Part shown: in pieces, positions 23,940 to 34,400 of the stretch | Position numbering within the stretch: position 1 is the first letter of the stretch | Layout: each line of letters starts with the position of its first letter | Assembly (NCBI GenBank): GCA_025266875.1 | Contig: JALLLT010000002.1 | Span: 372,001-436,000 of the forward strand | DNA: 64,000 bases | Reading direction: 5' to 3' | Source of the DNA: Fennellomyces sp. T-0311 | Lineage: Eukaryota; Mucoromycota; Mucoromycetes; Mucorales; Lichtheimiaceae | Position numbers and translations under genes: made by a program | Notes under the pieces: generated by a model | Told to the model about the DNA's origin: nothing | Database searches by the model: none | What the model saw: the letters and a program-made list of their open reading frames with translations, nothing else

Positions 23940-24181
23940 GTCTTGAGCAAGAAAGAGAAAAGGAAGAGAGGGAGAAAGAAGATGGGCAGGCTGAAATGGA
24001 TAAATATATTGAAGTACGCCACGCACGTATCTCATAGCAGAACGCTGCAAGTTCCGCGGATCGCATGCATGACTTTTCGCTTGACAGATTTGAGGTCCAT
24101 TTAAGCCCGAGCAATTTAAGCCCCACATACGCACACTTCATGGTCCGTTACACGAGCCCTTTGTTCCCACAACGACACACC
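23940..24181. promoter_or_regulatory. Shared bidirectional promoter of GNA1 and the YciI-like gene
   Basis: The two ATGs are 242 bp apart and point outward. Toward GNA1 a TATATTTA element lies at about 24003-24010 (minus strand). Toward the YciI-like gene two TTTAAGCCC elements sit in tandem near 24100-24122. Function is inferred from position. Confidence 0.45.
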
Positions 24182-24735
24182 ATGAACACTTTCATTCGCC
24201 CATTGCAACGCCGTACTCTCTTCACTTCTGCTCCAGGTAGGCGACGCCAGGCTGGCCATCATAGTGAATGACGCGAGAATGTCCATACTCACCGTGACTG
24301 AGTCTAGCATCCAAGCAGTTCCTGGTCCTGATTCGCGACTTTAATGACCCTGAAGCGCTGGAACGTCGTTTGGCTATTCGAGGCAAACATCTCGCTGAGG
24401 CGGAAAAGGAGGTAGCTGCGGAAAAGATTCTTTCCGGAGGTGCCATTCTTGACACGCACGAGGTAAAGCTGTCGATATTATCGTGCTTCGACCCACGCAC
24501 TCACAACACGTAATAGAGCGGTCGAATGATCGGTAGCTGCATGATTTGGGAGGCCGAGAGCGAAGACGAGGTTCGCCAAAAGCTGGAGAATGATCCGTAC
24601 ACCAAGGGCAAGGTGTGGGAGGAGTGGGATATCTTCCCTTACCGCAAGTAAGTGTCGATATGTGCAGCAAAGAGGAACCTGTCGCTTATACAGCTGTTGT
24701 GTAGCGCGGTGGGCAAGCTGCCAAAGGGACAATAA
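24182..24735 (+). CDS. YciI-like (YCII domain) mitochondrial protein
   Basis: Four exons (24182-24236, 24308-24462, 24517-24647, 24705-24735) give 123 aa. The first 18 residues, MNTFIRPLQRRTLFTSAP, read as a mitochondrial presequence. The remainder is a dimeric alpha-beta barrel of YCII type: FLVLIRDFNDPEALERRLAI, a region of GGAILDTHE, SCMIWEAESEDEVRQKLEND, and DPYTKGKVWEEWDIFPY. The His in the first half (KHLAEAEK) and the Asp of the DPY segment are the residues usually discussed for this fold. The biochemical role of eukaryotic YCII proteins is not settled. An in-frame ATG at 24140 would lengthen the N-terminus by 14 residues. Confidence 0.85.
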
Positions 24736-24983
24736 CTAGAGCATTCTGTATTCTATTTTTGTTTGTGTGCAATATCCACTCCATCGAAGCGATAATATAA
24801 GGCCTGTCTGGCAGTATGGTTGCTTTAATATGATTCATATGCCTGTCTATGTGCTGTCCGTTGGGGAGCGACATGGTTGCCACTGTTTCTTTGCTTGGCA
24901 ACGCTTGTCATGGTCCGCCAGCAAAGGTGGAGTGTAAAATTCGTCACTGTGTGCGCTTTGCTCCTTTTGCAGCTTCTTATACA

Positions 24984-25624
24984 ATGGCTGGAGAAACAAC
25001 AAACGATTCACCCGCATCCCTCAAGCAGATTCTCGAGCAATCAAAGCTCATAGCAACCAAAGTCCAACAGTTTGAACTGCCACAGATTGAACGCGGCTTG
25101 GATCAGATCGATGCACAAACACACAATCTCAACTCGAAAACTTCCCAAGGCCAAGATCAAAACGTCGATATACGCGCGTAAGCACCTCTTTTCGACATTG
25201 TGCTGCAATCGAGCTCACATGAAAAAAAACACAGACATTACTTCCTTTCAAAGGCTCGCGTCAACACCCAAGTGTTGTTGCGCGATCTAGGCACGATCCA
25301 CCTCGGCGCAGCACCAGAACACCGACAACCTATTTACGATACTGACGTGGAGGGATACCTTGCCCGCGAACGAACGCAGACTGTCATTGATGTGCTGGCA
25401 GATGGACAGCAGGAAGTACGTGTGTGTGTGTCTGCAGAGGTGACAACAAGCTAACGTGGTTCTCCGGATAGATCCTGGAAGACATTGATCATCAATTCGA
25501 TCAGGATTTGTATGGTACTTGGCGCGGGTTGCGAGAAAAGATGTGCTCAGGATACAATCTGGACGAGGCCACTCAAACTGAGGTGATACGGATGAACCTG
25601 TCAAAGTCCAACCTCAAGACCTAA
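24984..25624 (+). CDS. Nic96/Nup93 N-terminal-only protein
   Basis: Three exons (24984-25177, 25235-25415, 25472-25624) give only 175 aa. The sequence matches the N-terminal segment of the nuclear pore scaffold protein Nic96/Nup93: LKQILEQSKLIATKVQQF, LPQIERGLDQID, then AHYFLSKARVNTQVLLRDL and YDTDVEGYLARERTQTVID. Full-length family members continue for about 600 residues of alpha-solenoid; here a stop follows LSKSNLKT and an AATAAA lies 65 nt later. In Nic96 the N-terminal helix region binds the Nsp1/Nup62 coiled-coil complex, so the fragment could still bind that partner. It could be a functional short paralogue, a truncated copy, or part of a split gene. An in-frame upstream ATG at 24855 or 24873 is less likely. 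Confidence 0.8.
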
Positions 25625-26021
25625 CGAGTCTTTGCCATCCGCATCGATCCACCACCACCACCACCCTCATCTCCACTTGTCATTTGCTAATAAACGCTTC
25701 CCCACTCAAACAGCCATGGCCCAACGAAATGCGAAAATGTGTATTATGTATATGCGTGCCGGCTAATGCGAGTGCCGTGGTGTGCAGGTGGTGTGAGTGT
25801 ATGCTGCTTCTGCTGCTGCTGCACAGGTCGGTTACTTGATCAGAACATAGAGCGTTGTATGGTAGCACTTACAGATGTGTGGGAAGGGCATGATGAGACT
25901 TTAATGCTTGTGCAGGGAAAGAGGGAAGGGAGACGGGGGCGCGCTTCAAGTCTTTCCTATCAATATACTCTTACAAAGCAAAATACAAAGGGTATCAACT
26001 CTCGGTCTGTGCGAGGGGTAA
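25625..26021. other. Convergent intergenic region
   Basis: Between the stops of the Nic96-like gene and the EI24-like gene. It contains the AATAAA at 25689-25694 and CAC/GTG-rich simple sequence. No gene was seen. Confidence 0.45.
25689..25694 (+). terminator. AATAAA poly(A) signal after the Nic96-like gene
   Basis: An AATAAA hexamer 65 nt downstream of the stop codon supports a real transcript end here rather than a coding region cut by a sequencing error. Confidence 0.5.
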
Positions 26022-27123
26022 CTATGCAGTGCCAGTTCCATACCCGTCCTTTGAAACGCCGGGGTTGCTGGCGTGATGGAGCAACCGGCTGTGCTCGCTC
26101 TCCACCGACGGCACAAACGAGCTCGGGCTCCTCACCGATGGGTATATCGACGCAATGGATGTGTTGCCAGACCCTTGCGCTTGGTTGCGCTGCTGCTTGG
26201 CGATCTCGGCCTCGTTCTTCTCATACTTGTCCGCCACCCACAGCGCAGCAGCCACCACGTTGGTCCACATGAACAGAAGGTTAAACAGTGGTACAAGTTC
26301 CAGTGCCACCGCGACAACGCCAAAACTGCAATAAGCACCGCGGTTGCGCCATGCGTACCTGCGCGAGTCCGACACGCTGAAGCCACGGAACTCCAGGTCG
26401 TAGTGGATATGTTGACCCCAGCTACACATCAGCCTTGTCAGCCAGCGGAGACGACAACGACGAGAGATCGAAAGCACTTACCATGCAGGCCATCCATTGA
26501 TATAGCAGGCAATCACGGTGCCAACAACCGGAATAAGGTGCAGCGGTGCCGTGATGATCCAGACAACGATCTACGGACCGAACGCTGTTACACAAACGAA
26601 CATATCCCTGGTTTTATGTGTCTTGGCGTTCATTACCTGAGCAAGCACCAGGAACCACACCAGAGCAATGCCCGACGACACGCCCCGACAGCACAACAGC
26701 ATTCCGTTCACGTCCACTCGCGTTTCAAACATGCGCTGCATGCCACGTGCCTTGAGTGTCGCATCGAAAAGAGCGTCTTGGAAAATAGGCAGCAGAATCG
26801 CAAAGAAGATAACGTCAAAAATAGCCGATTCAAGCAGCACGAAAATGACAGACACGATCCACGCCAACCACTCAGGGCAACCAGCATCAATGAGCGCATG
26901 CGCTTGAAGCGGAAGCAAGAACACAAACGACAGCACCAGCGACACGATGCCAAAGATCAAAGTCAACAGAAATGGGCAGAGCATTTTGACCCATAGCTAA
27001 ACGCCGCCATGCAAAGGTGGATGAGCATCTGCAGGAGGAATCCACATACATTTGCGCAAGTACCTGCGGATGAGCGAGAAAATAGACAATACCCGTGAGC
27101 GGGTATGAATAGGGTGGTGCCAT
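26022..27123 (-). CDS. EI24/CysZ-family membrane protein (Rrt8/Lds-like)
   Basis: Four exons (27123-27064, 26996-26637, 26570-26482, 26421-26022) give 302 aa. The protein begins PPYSYPLTGIVYFLAHPQ, followed by several long hydrophobic segments, a WIITAPLHLIPVVGT block and a FRGFSVSDSRRYAWRN stretch. Next is the family-like segment GAYCSFGVVAVALELVPLF. These fit the EI24/CysZ family (DUF540), which in yeast includes Rrt8 and the Lds lipid-droplet or spore-wall proteins. A polar Ser-rich tail of about 60 residues ends the protein. A possible GT...AG pair inside the last exon is not used because reading through keeps the conserved sequence. Location (ER or lipid droplet) and role are inferred from the family. 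Confidence 0.82.
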
Positions 27124-27439
27124 GGCTCAAGCGTATGTAGAGAACCGAAAGGAAACGGGCGTTTCTAAAAATTGAACTTAACATGTGCCCTTGCTTATTT
27201 TTGGTTCGTACCACTCTGGCTACCAGTATCGATCCGAACGCCTCCCTACCGATTCCTTTGTGCCACCCACTCGCACACGCTGATCCCACTACACAACTGT
27301 ATGCAACAGCTTTCATGGCAAAGAAACAACTCTATGACAGCACACCCAAGCTGATCATCTGGCTTCAGAACACGACAACATACGTGGTAGTTTCACACTT
27401 GGACGATTAGAGTCAGAGGTGATGAATGTCGAAACGAGG

Positions 27440-27576
27440 CTATCTAATAACCTTTCCGGCGCAAGTGTCCAGATATTCCTTGATCTCGGTATCTACCCGT
27501 GGCACTTCCTTTGCGTTTGTTGCCAACACTACTGCCTTATCGTGGATGTTGTGGAACGCACCTTGCCAAACGGGAT
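27440..27576 (-). pseudogene. Orphan terminal exon of an interrupted gene
   Basis: On the minus strand a CAG acceptor at 27579-27577 is followed by an open stretch of 44 codons ending TAG at 27440. It reads ...PVWQGAFHNIHDKAVVLA and ends YLDTCAGKVIR. Composition and splice context look like a genuine last exon. Nothing upstream connects to it: a dispersed repeat begins about 70 nt upstream (27650). The simplest reading is a gene that lost its 5' part, perhaps by insertion. I do not recognise the family. Confidence 0.35.
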
Positions 27577-27649
27577 CTGAACAACGCAAGTGTAAATGAA
27601 TGCGCCGACCTATACAATTTTTCTAGTACATGTTGGGAAAAAAGCCTTT

Positions 27650-27930
27650 AGAAAAGGTACAAATATTCAAAAGTAGTCTCCAAAGATGCTAAAGTCTTTC
27701 TATTGTATGGAGACTTCTACATTTTCAGAGAAATGTGGAAAGATGTGAAGTATCGCATCAGAAAATTGGTCAATAGCTTTCACGCGAGGTCATGAATGAG
27801 ACCGTACACAATAAATGATGCTGATCCATAATTTATCGCGGCTATCCCACGGGGTTGGATGTTTTGACAACTATGCAGGTGTAGGCACGTACCATTCACG
27901 CATTAAGTCATAGCGTCGTCTGTATCGTCA
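27650..27930. repeat. Diverged dispersed repeat, copy 2
   Basis: Same family and orientation as 19830-20140. Both copies share TTCAAAAGTA near the start, TTGACAACTATG and TCGTCTGTATCGTCA near the end. The copies have drifted by many substitutions and small indels, indicating an old element. Confidence 0.6.
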
Positions 27931-28116
27931 ATCAAAATATATAGTTGAAAAGTTATATATTTAATGTGGAAGGTATTAGACCTACTCCTGTAGATATATG
28001 GTCTCTTCGTTGCGGTATTAGGTTTAAGATAAAGACAGAGATATACAGAGAACAGTGCAGGTGGAAAAGCCGAAACGAAGAAGGGAAGTGTTATGAGCAC
28101 TCTGGATTCCACAAAA

Positions 28117-28422
28117 TTATGTACGGCCTCCTAGGACGGTTGGAGGTGTAGCTTGTAATGCCTCCTCCGGTGCCGGTTCGTCTTCATGGTCTTCGGTGTC
28201 GCCCATCGGATGGCTCAGCCAGTCAATCTGACGAAGGACATAGATGAGGGCTAGCCAGGTCGACTTCCATTTACCTCGACTACATACCACAGTTACATCA
28301 TTACTGATGATGTTCTTACGGTAATAAATAGACTCGTTGTCATGGTTGCCAAGTAATAACCACATATTATGGCGTTTTCCTGCTAAAGTGCCTATTAAAA
28401 ATGGCTTCATAAGTTTTTTCAT
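28117..28422 (-). pseudogene. Degenerate repeat-family ORF tail, copy 1
   Basis: The C-terminal part, SRGKWKSTWLALIYVLRQID, aligns with TRGKWKETWPALLKVLEKID at 43.8 kb; 15 of 25 positions match over the aligned segment. Both tails end in short acidic, Pro/Ala-rich sequence and a stop. No start or domain is recognisable. It is best read as a remnant of a dispersed, probably mobile, gene family. Confidence 0.45.
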
Positions 28423-28689
28423 ATAGTACTTTCTATTGCTTACGTGTTTCCCTTTCGACTTTCTCTTTTGTCTTGCTTTTTTATATTTGAGGTTTCTCCA
28501 AAATTGGTCTATATTCGGTCATATCTCGGTGCAAAATCGCGTTAGCAACACAGAGCAAACAGATCTGTATTGCTACCAGTTGGTAATATCCATTACAAGA
28601 AACAAAACATGTCCTCACCGGGGTCAATTCCTATGTATCTCGGCAAAAAGCAAAAATCACACTTCTCTGAATAAGCTCTTCCTGCGTCG

Positions 28690-28785
28690 TTGTTTTAACT
28701 AACTACTAATATCACTGAATCCGTGCTCGAATTCTCTACAAAAGAATCTAATACACCAAGGAAATCCAACCGCTGGATCAGTTTC
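28690..28785. repeat. Duplicated segment, copy A
   Basis: This aligns by eye with 29510-29605: an ATCA(C/T)TGAAT block, AATTCTCT(A/G)CAAAA, and a Pu-rich run ending in CTGG.TCAG. Agreement is about two thirds of positions by eye. No coding content was seen. Confidence 0.35.
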
Positions 28786-29509
28786 TATTCAACGAAAAGC
28801 GTTTTCAGGATGATTTTCAAAGGTACTAACCTTTGATATTTCGACTCTTTCGAATTTCCTCTATTTCATTTCATGTGATCTTTCTGCTCAGACATGTCAT
28901 TTCGTATGCTTTTCACTTACGATCTCTTTCATTTCAAATGACGTTGGTCGATTTTCGTTGATCGGGAGCATACACGTTCTCGACCATGGCTGGGTACTAG
29001 GTTACACTAGAGACATAAACTTAACGGTTGCTTGTTCGGCCAGCGCTTCTATGAGTTCTTCGCGAAATCGACAATATGATCCACCTTAACGACGAAGGCA
29101 ATAAAGACCTATCCGATCCCCTGAAGGGACTTACATGAATCGTATGGTCGTGCAGGTCTCTTAGTTTGCATGACAGGTTCATTCCCGGTATCTACTATCC
29201 ATTACGACGCAGATTTGTTTTTTTTTTTCGCCATTATGGTTTTTTTAAGCATGGTTCCTCTAAACTTTTATAATATTTAAGCAACACATACGTACCGCAA
29301 GGGAGAGACCTTTTACCTGTAGGAGCAGGTCTAACAACTCTCAGAAATAAATAACAGCTTTTGAACTAACGGTTGCTTAGAGCGCGAGGTTTGGAGCATT
29401 CAACAAAAAAGGTAAAAGATGCTCTTGTATCACAAAAGGATCTTGTAAATTACGTTCCACGCAAAAAAATGGATTTTATTTCAAATATATCTGTTCCTCT
29501 GCTGCTAGT

Positions 29510-29605
29510 ACTCTAAACCGTTACCATCATTGAATGTGCTTTAAAATTCTCTGCAAAAAATATCTAAATATCAAAGAGATTCAATCACTGGTCAGGTCAG
29601 TGAGC
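29510..29605. repeat. Duplicated segment, copy B
   Basis: Partner of 28690-28785, same orientation, about 820 bp away. Both lie in featureless A+T-rich DNA. Confidence 0.35.
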
Positions 29606-31417
29606 ATGTTCAGAGGCACCCAATGGATTCTTCTGCGAGCTCAAAACACGGAACGCAAAAAGTCAATATTTATACCACGAATCTACTTTACATGATTCTT
29701 TGGGGATAATTTATTTATAAAGTGTCTATCTGGATGGATACGCTTTTGAATCGCTGTACCCACCTTGGAGAAACTACGAGGTCTCATTTTTCGCCTTAAT
29801 CTCGTATATTATGCCAAGAAGGTGATCTGATTAGATGTTTTTCGTATTTTACGCCATATTTCTACCACTTTCCGGAATAAAAAAAAATCACTTGAAGTGC
29901 TCGATGAGCCAAAAAAAGCTGTGATTATAACTGATATTTGCACATTTTCTAATACAGTTTTTTATCTAACTGCCGGTTTGACTAGATATAAAAGCTATCG
30001 GATACGACAGTGCTTTTCGTTACAAAATGCCTTACTAATCGATCAAATTGCAGAGCTTGCACTGATTTTTAAACAGAGGCACGGATTGTTGAAGTGAGTG
30101 AGATCCTTGGGATGTAAAATCTTAATTGGTTTCGGGGGATGTGTGGACCTAAGATATAAACTATAGAGCGTATTAAACGGAAGTGCTGGGTAATTTGATT
30201 GCAGTTGTTCTGAACAAGACAATAACATAGCATACGTGCTTATCCTACAGTCTTTGGGGAAAGATGTGTTTGTAAGACTTTAACTCCACTTTCTATATAT
30301 TAGATACGAGCCGACTCTCCAAAGGTTTAGCAATACATCGGATTGCTTTTGTGCTTCACAGAAGCATTTCTCCCGTCATCCAGCTACTGTATGTATGATG
30401 GAAGTTGTCATATAAAGCGCCATCTTTCACGGGTGCGCATAGATTGTAAAGAGATGCATGCGTGAGGTAATATAGGTACATTAGGATTAACTCCTACGCA
30501 TGCTCCTATCTATTATGATGCCCTGAGCGTAATCGAAATAAGCATAATTTGCTAGAACTGCCTCCTAATTGTGATGGAATAAAGGACAAGTAGGCTAATT
30601 GTCACACATTTGCGTAATACAAGATAATCTGACGAGCACATACCCAGTATCTTCCCTTCCTTGGGTCAATGAAGCACAGTTACTGCATTCACTACGCAGT
30701 GCCCTTAAACTTGCTTATCTATACAGTTGAAAGTAGCATATCAAACTAGGTTATAGGGTTACGATATTGCAACTCTGATAAGGCATACCAGCATATGTAT
30801 CCTGCATATCGGATCATCACATCTCTTGACCAGCGTAGAGGGCATCACATCCACTGGCACGCATGATGTAGAATGAAAAAACTGTGCCTTCTTACGAAAG
30901 ATTAAAAGGAAAGGAGTATCTGCTGTTCTTTTTGGAGTAGCTTCCTCCCTGAACTTTGTTGTTTCAGCTATAGCCTTAAGCAAAGGGGGACGAAGCTATG
31001 TTTTACGGAGCAGATAGACAAGATTAGGCCGAACAGTTGTTTTTTTTTAATAGCGGACTGTTCATAGGAAGCCGCGCTGAATCGTATCGTAGCAGCGAAC
31101 AGTTGTTGGTGGTTACATATATTTTCAATGTTGTCGACATCTAAATCGGTGCTGCCAAGTGGCAAAAACAAGAAATGTCAAAGATGACAAGTGAGAATCG
31201 AGCACATTGGAGTTTGTTGGCCATTGTTGAACGATGGATGTATTGAGAAAAGTTAATTCAGGATGGCCGACGACAGAAAAAAAAAAGCTTGTCGGTGAAA
31301 GGAAACGAAAATCGTATCGCAGAACACAGCCAAGTCACGCACAGCTGGCATCGCATTTGAGCTTGTTCAAGCCCGTCGGCCAATACCTCTTCACTTTTTT
31401 ATTTTTAAAGTATTACA

Positions 31418-34400
31418 ATGAGTGTTGCTGGTTCGACATCATCCCGCGGAACGCATTCTCGATCAAGGTCTAGGTCGAGGTCACCCCCATACAACGATGG
31501 ACGCTACATACCGCCACGCTATCCTTCCCGTTACGATGCGTACAGTTACCGTCCTAGAAGTGCAATGTCCAGCGCCCTTGACGATTACAGAGAACTAAGA
31601 GACCGAGATCGTGATCGCGACAGAGACAGAGGCAGAGATCGACTTCCCTTGACGATGCGCGACGACAGATACCTTGCACGCGGCAGAGAAAGGTTTGCAC
31701 TCACCATTGCTTTTTGATAAGTTGTGTGCATGGTGGTTACTAATTCTATTGTCTCTCGCCTTGCAGAGACAATCGATATCCACCGCGCTACTATCGCGAT
31801 GACCTGCCGCCACCACACCACTACCCGCCGTCGTCGTCAATCATGTCTTCACGAGAATATCCTAAACCATCGTCGGGCAGCTCCGTCAGACGAGAGGGTA
31901 ATAGTGAAAATTGATGGCGAAAAAAAAAAGCGAAAGACTGAACGAGGTTTATGTAGCGAGCAGCGAACGCATGAAAGAGAGCAAAAGCACGGTTCCGCCC
32001 AATTTCACTAAGGATGTTAAAGACGATATGCGTCTGGGAAGCAATGGCCCTGACTCGTACACACCTCCTCCGCCTCGCTACAACGATTGGCACCGCGACC
32101 GTGATCGGGAACGTGAAAGGGACCGGCGGTATCGAGATGACTGGCGAGAGATGGATATGCGAAGTCGTGATCGGGATAGGTAACAGCCAATACATGCGTG
32201 TGTGCTGCTTTTTCTAACGTAATTCCAGCTATATGATGCGATACGATGCACCGGCGTATGGCGCGCCTCCACCACCCATGCCGCCGTCACTGTCAATGTC
32301 ATACCCGCCACCCTTTGGCGGTGACTCCTATCGACCTGACCGCGATCGTGACCGTGACATGCCGCCGTCGCCTGGCGGGCCACACCTCCCTTACTATGAC
32401 AGAGACCGTATGGACGAACGCGACTTTTATCGGCACGTACCACGCAACCAGATGCCACTGGATAGTGATCGATATCGCGGACGATCAGCACGTTCATGGG
32501 GCCCTAGCTCGTCGAACCCAGCACCGTCTGTCATTGGCCCTATCAAGGGGCGAGAACGTGATCGAGACCGCGAAGGAAGCATCAAAAGTCCTCGCAGCGC
32601 AACATCGAGCAGCGGCATTCCTCCGTGGGCTCCACCACGTGGAGGGTCCAGAGACGATACCAAGGCGCCTGAATTCCGGGCTGAGGATGCGAGTGAGCGT
32701 TCATCTGGATTTGGTAAACCATATTTTCATTATTATGCAACCTGCGCTTCCTGATGACAGCTGGATTGATTTTTATCCTTTTTCTTCTTCTTTTTCTTTC
32801 TTGCACTGGCAGCTGGCGACATGACGAAGCAGCCCAGAGAGCCCGACGCCGACCCAGCAGACAGACGATCGCCCCCCTCATCCAACACCTCAGAGGCTAC
32901 TGCTGAACCCCTCAAAAGCGACCCATCCGACGCTGATGCTGCAAAGGCTGTTGTCGCCGCCGCTGACGACATTCCTCGTGACAATGATAATCCTCACATT
33001 GAGGGCAGCAAGGAGGAGCCGTTGCCAGAAGCGCCGCCATCAGCAGCACCTACAGAACCACCGCCACCTGCGCCAGCGCCAGCGCCAGCGCCAGCGGCTA
33101 TTGCGACATCGGGAAAGGACGAGGAACGGGAGATGAAACCAGATGACGTACAGCCACCACCATCAGTATCGCCACCTGTTCCCGATGAAAACAGCAAGCC
33201 CAGCATAGACGAACCAGAGAAGACGCAGCCATCACCGCCACCGCCTTCAGTCACTACTACTGAAGCCGTTGCTGCTGCGGAAGAACCGCGGACAGAGGAA
33301 GCTCCTCCACCAAAGTCTATCGTCGAAAAGCAAATGACTCAGCAGGAAATCGTCGAACGCATTGATCAAATCGAAAATGATATCACAATGTATGAAGAGC
33401 TGCTTGAAGAGTTGAATAAGCAAGAGGAGAGCAAGAAGGAATCCAATGATGAAAGAGAGACAGCATCCACAGCTACTGGCGATTACGGCACGCTGTCAGC
33501 GGAAGAGCAAAAGGAGCGAGAGGAAGAGGAGGCCGCAAAGCAGCAAGCGCTCCAAGTCATTAGTGAATCAGCCCAGCCGATGGCCGATATTGAGAACTTA
33601 TCATCACTCAAGGCATCGCCTGTGATGCGCAAGCGTCCGCAGCTGCTCATCAACCAAGCCCGATACAACGATGAAACAGACGATCTGCTGTCCGAGAAAC
33701 TGATCGCTGAGAATCGCAAGATTGCAAAGGAAAACTCCAAAATGATCGGTGGATGGCAGGGCCACCCAGATACTGCTGCAGACTGGTCCGATGAAGAGGA
33801 GTGGACAAAGCCGCTGCATCAATCGATTGAAGATTATCCATGCTACAAGGAGAACGTCAAGAACTTTGACAAAGTCAAGGTCTCCATTGCAAACAGCATA
33901 GCACAACAGAACAAGGCTCTGAAGCGCAAAGAGCTTCGTTTAAAGAAGGAGTACAGAGAGCTTTACGAAGAATGGAAGCAGCGCAACCTCACTCTTGACC
34001 GCATACGCGACCATGAGCGACGCGCTTCTGAAAAGTTCACCTACCGTTCCCAGTCGCGTCGTCGCACCGATGAAGATTCTGAGGAATACGTTGATGGCGT
34101 CATTTTCAACGGTGACAGCGATGCGCTTCGTTTCGGCACCGATGGCAACGCGTACACCAATCCTGCCAAAGGTGCATGGACATCCGATGCTGCACGTTCT
34201 GAAGCAGAACTTTTGGAAATCATTCAATCCCTCGAGTCGGCTGATATGCGCAATCCTGAACTCCGTGCTGCCAAGACAACGGCCACTATTCCTGCAATGA
34301 TTCTTGATGAAAAGGAACGCATGCGCACGTTCGATGACCGCCGGGGACTTGTAACCGATCCATTGACGTATTACCACACCGGACCTGAGACCGAGGACCA

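Larger units (their letters stand above)
27124..31417. other. Gene-poor, repeat-bearing tract, 4.3 kb
   Basis: A+T-rich. It contains an orphan exon (27440-27576), repeat copy 2 (27650-27930), a degenerate ORF tail (28117-28422) and a duplicated segment (28690-28785 and 29510-29605). The rest, 29.6-31.4 kb, shows only short frames and the promoter of the SNT1-like gene at its right end. Confidence 0.5.

Noticed and set aside
26335..26380. Extra intron in the last exon of the EI24-like gene
   Set aside because: A GT...AG pair is present, but the span is only 40-odd nt and reading through keeps family-like sequence and the frame.
28436..28702. 88-codon plus-strand open frame in the 28 kb tract
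   Set aside because: No domain, no start context and no splice partner; it partly overlaps the non-coding duplicated segment.
32246..32824. 192-codon alternative frame inside the SNT1-like gene
   Set aside because: It overlaps the RD-rich exon in another frame; low-complexity codons suppress stops there. The spliced frame leads into the SANT domains.
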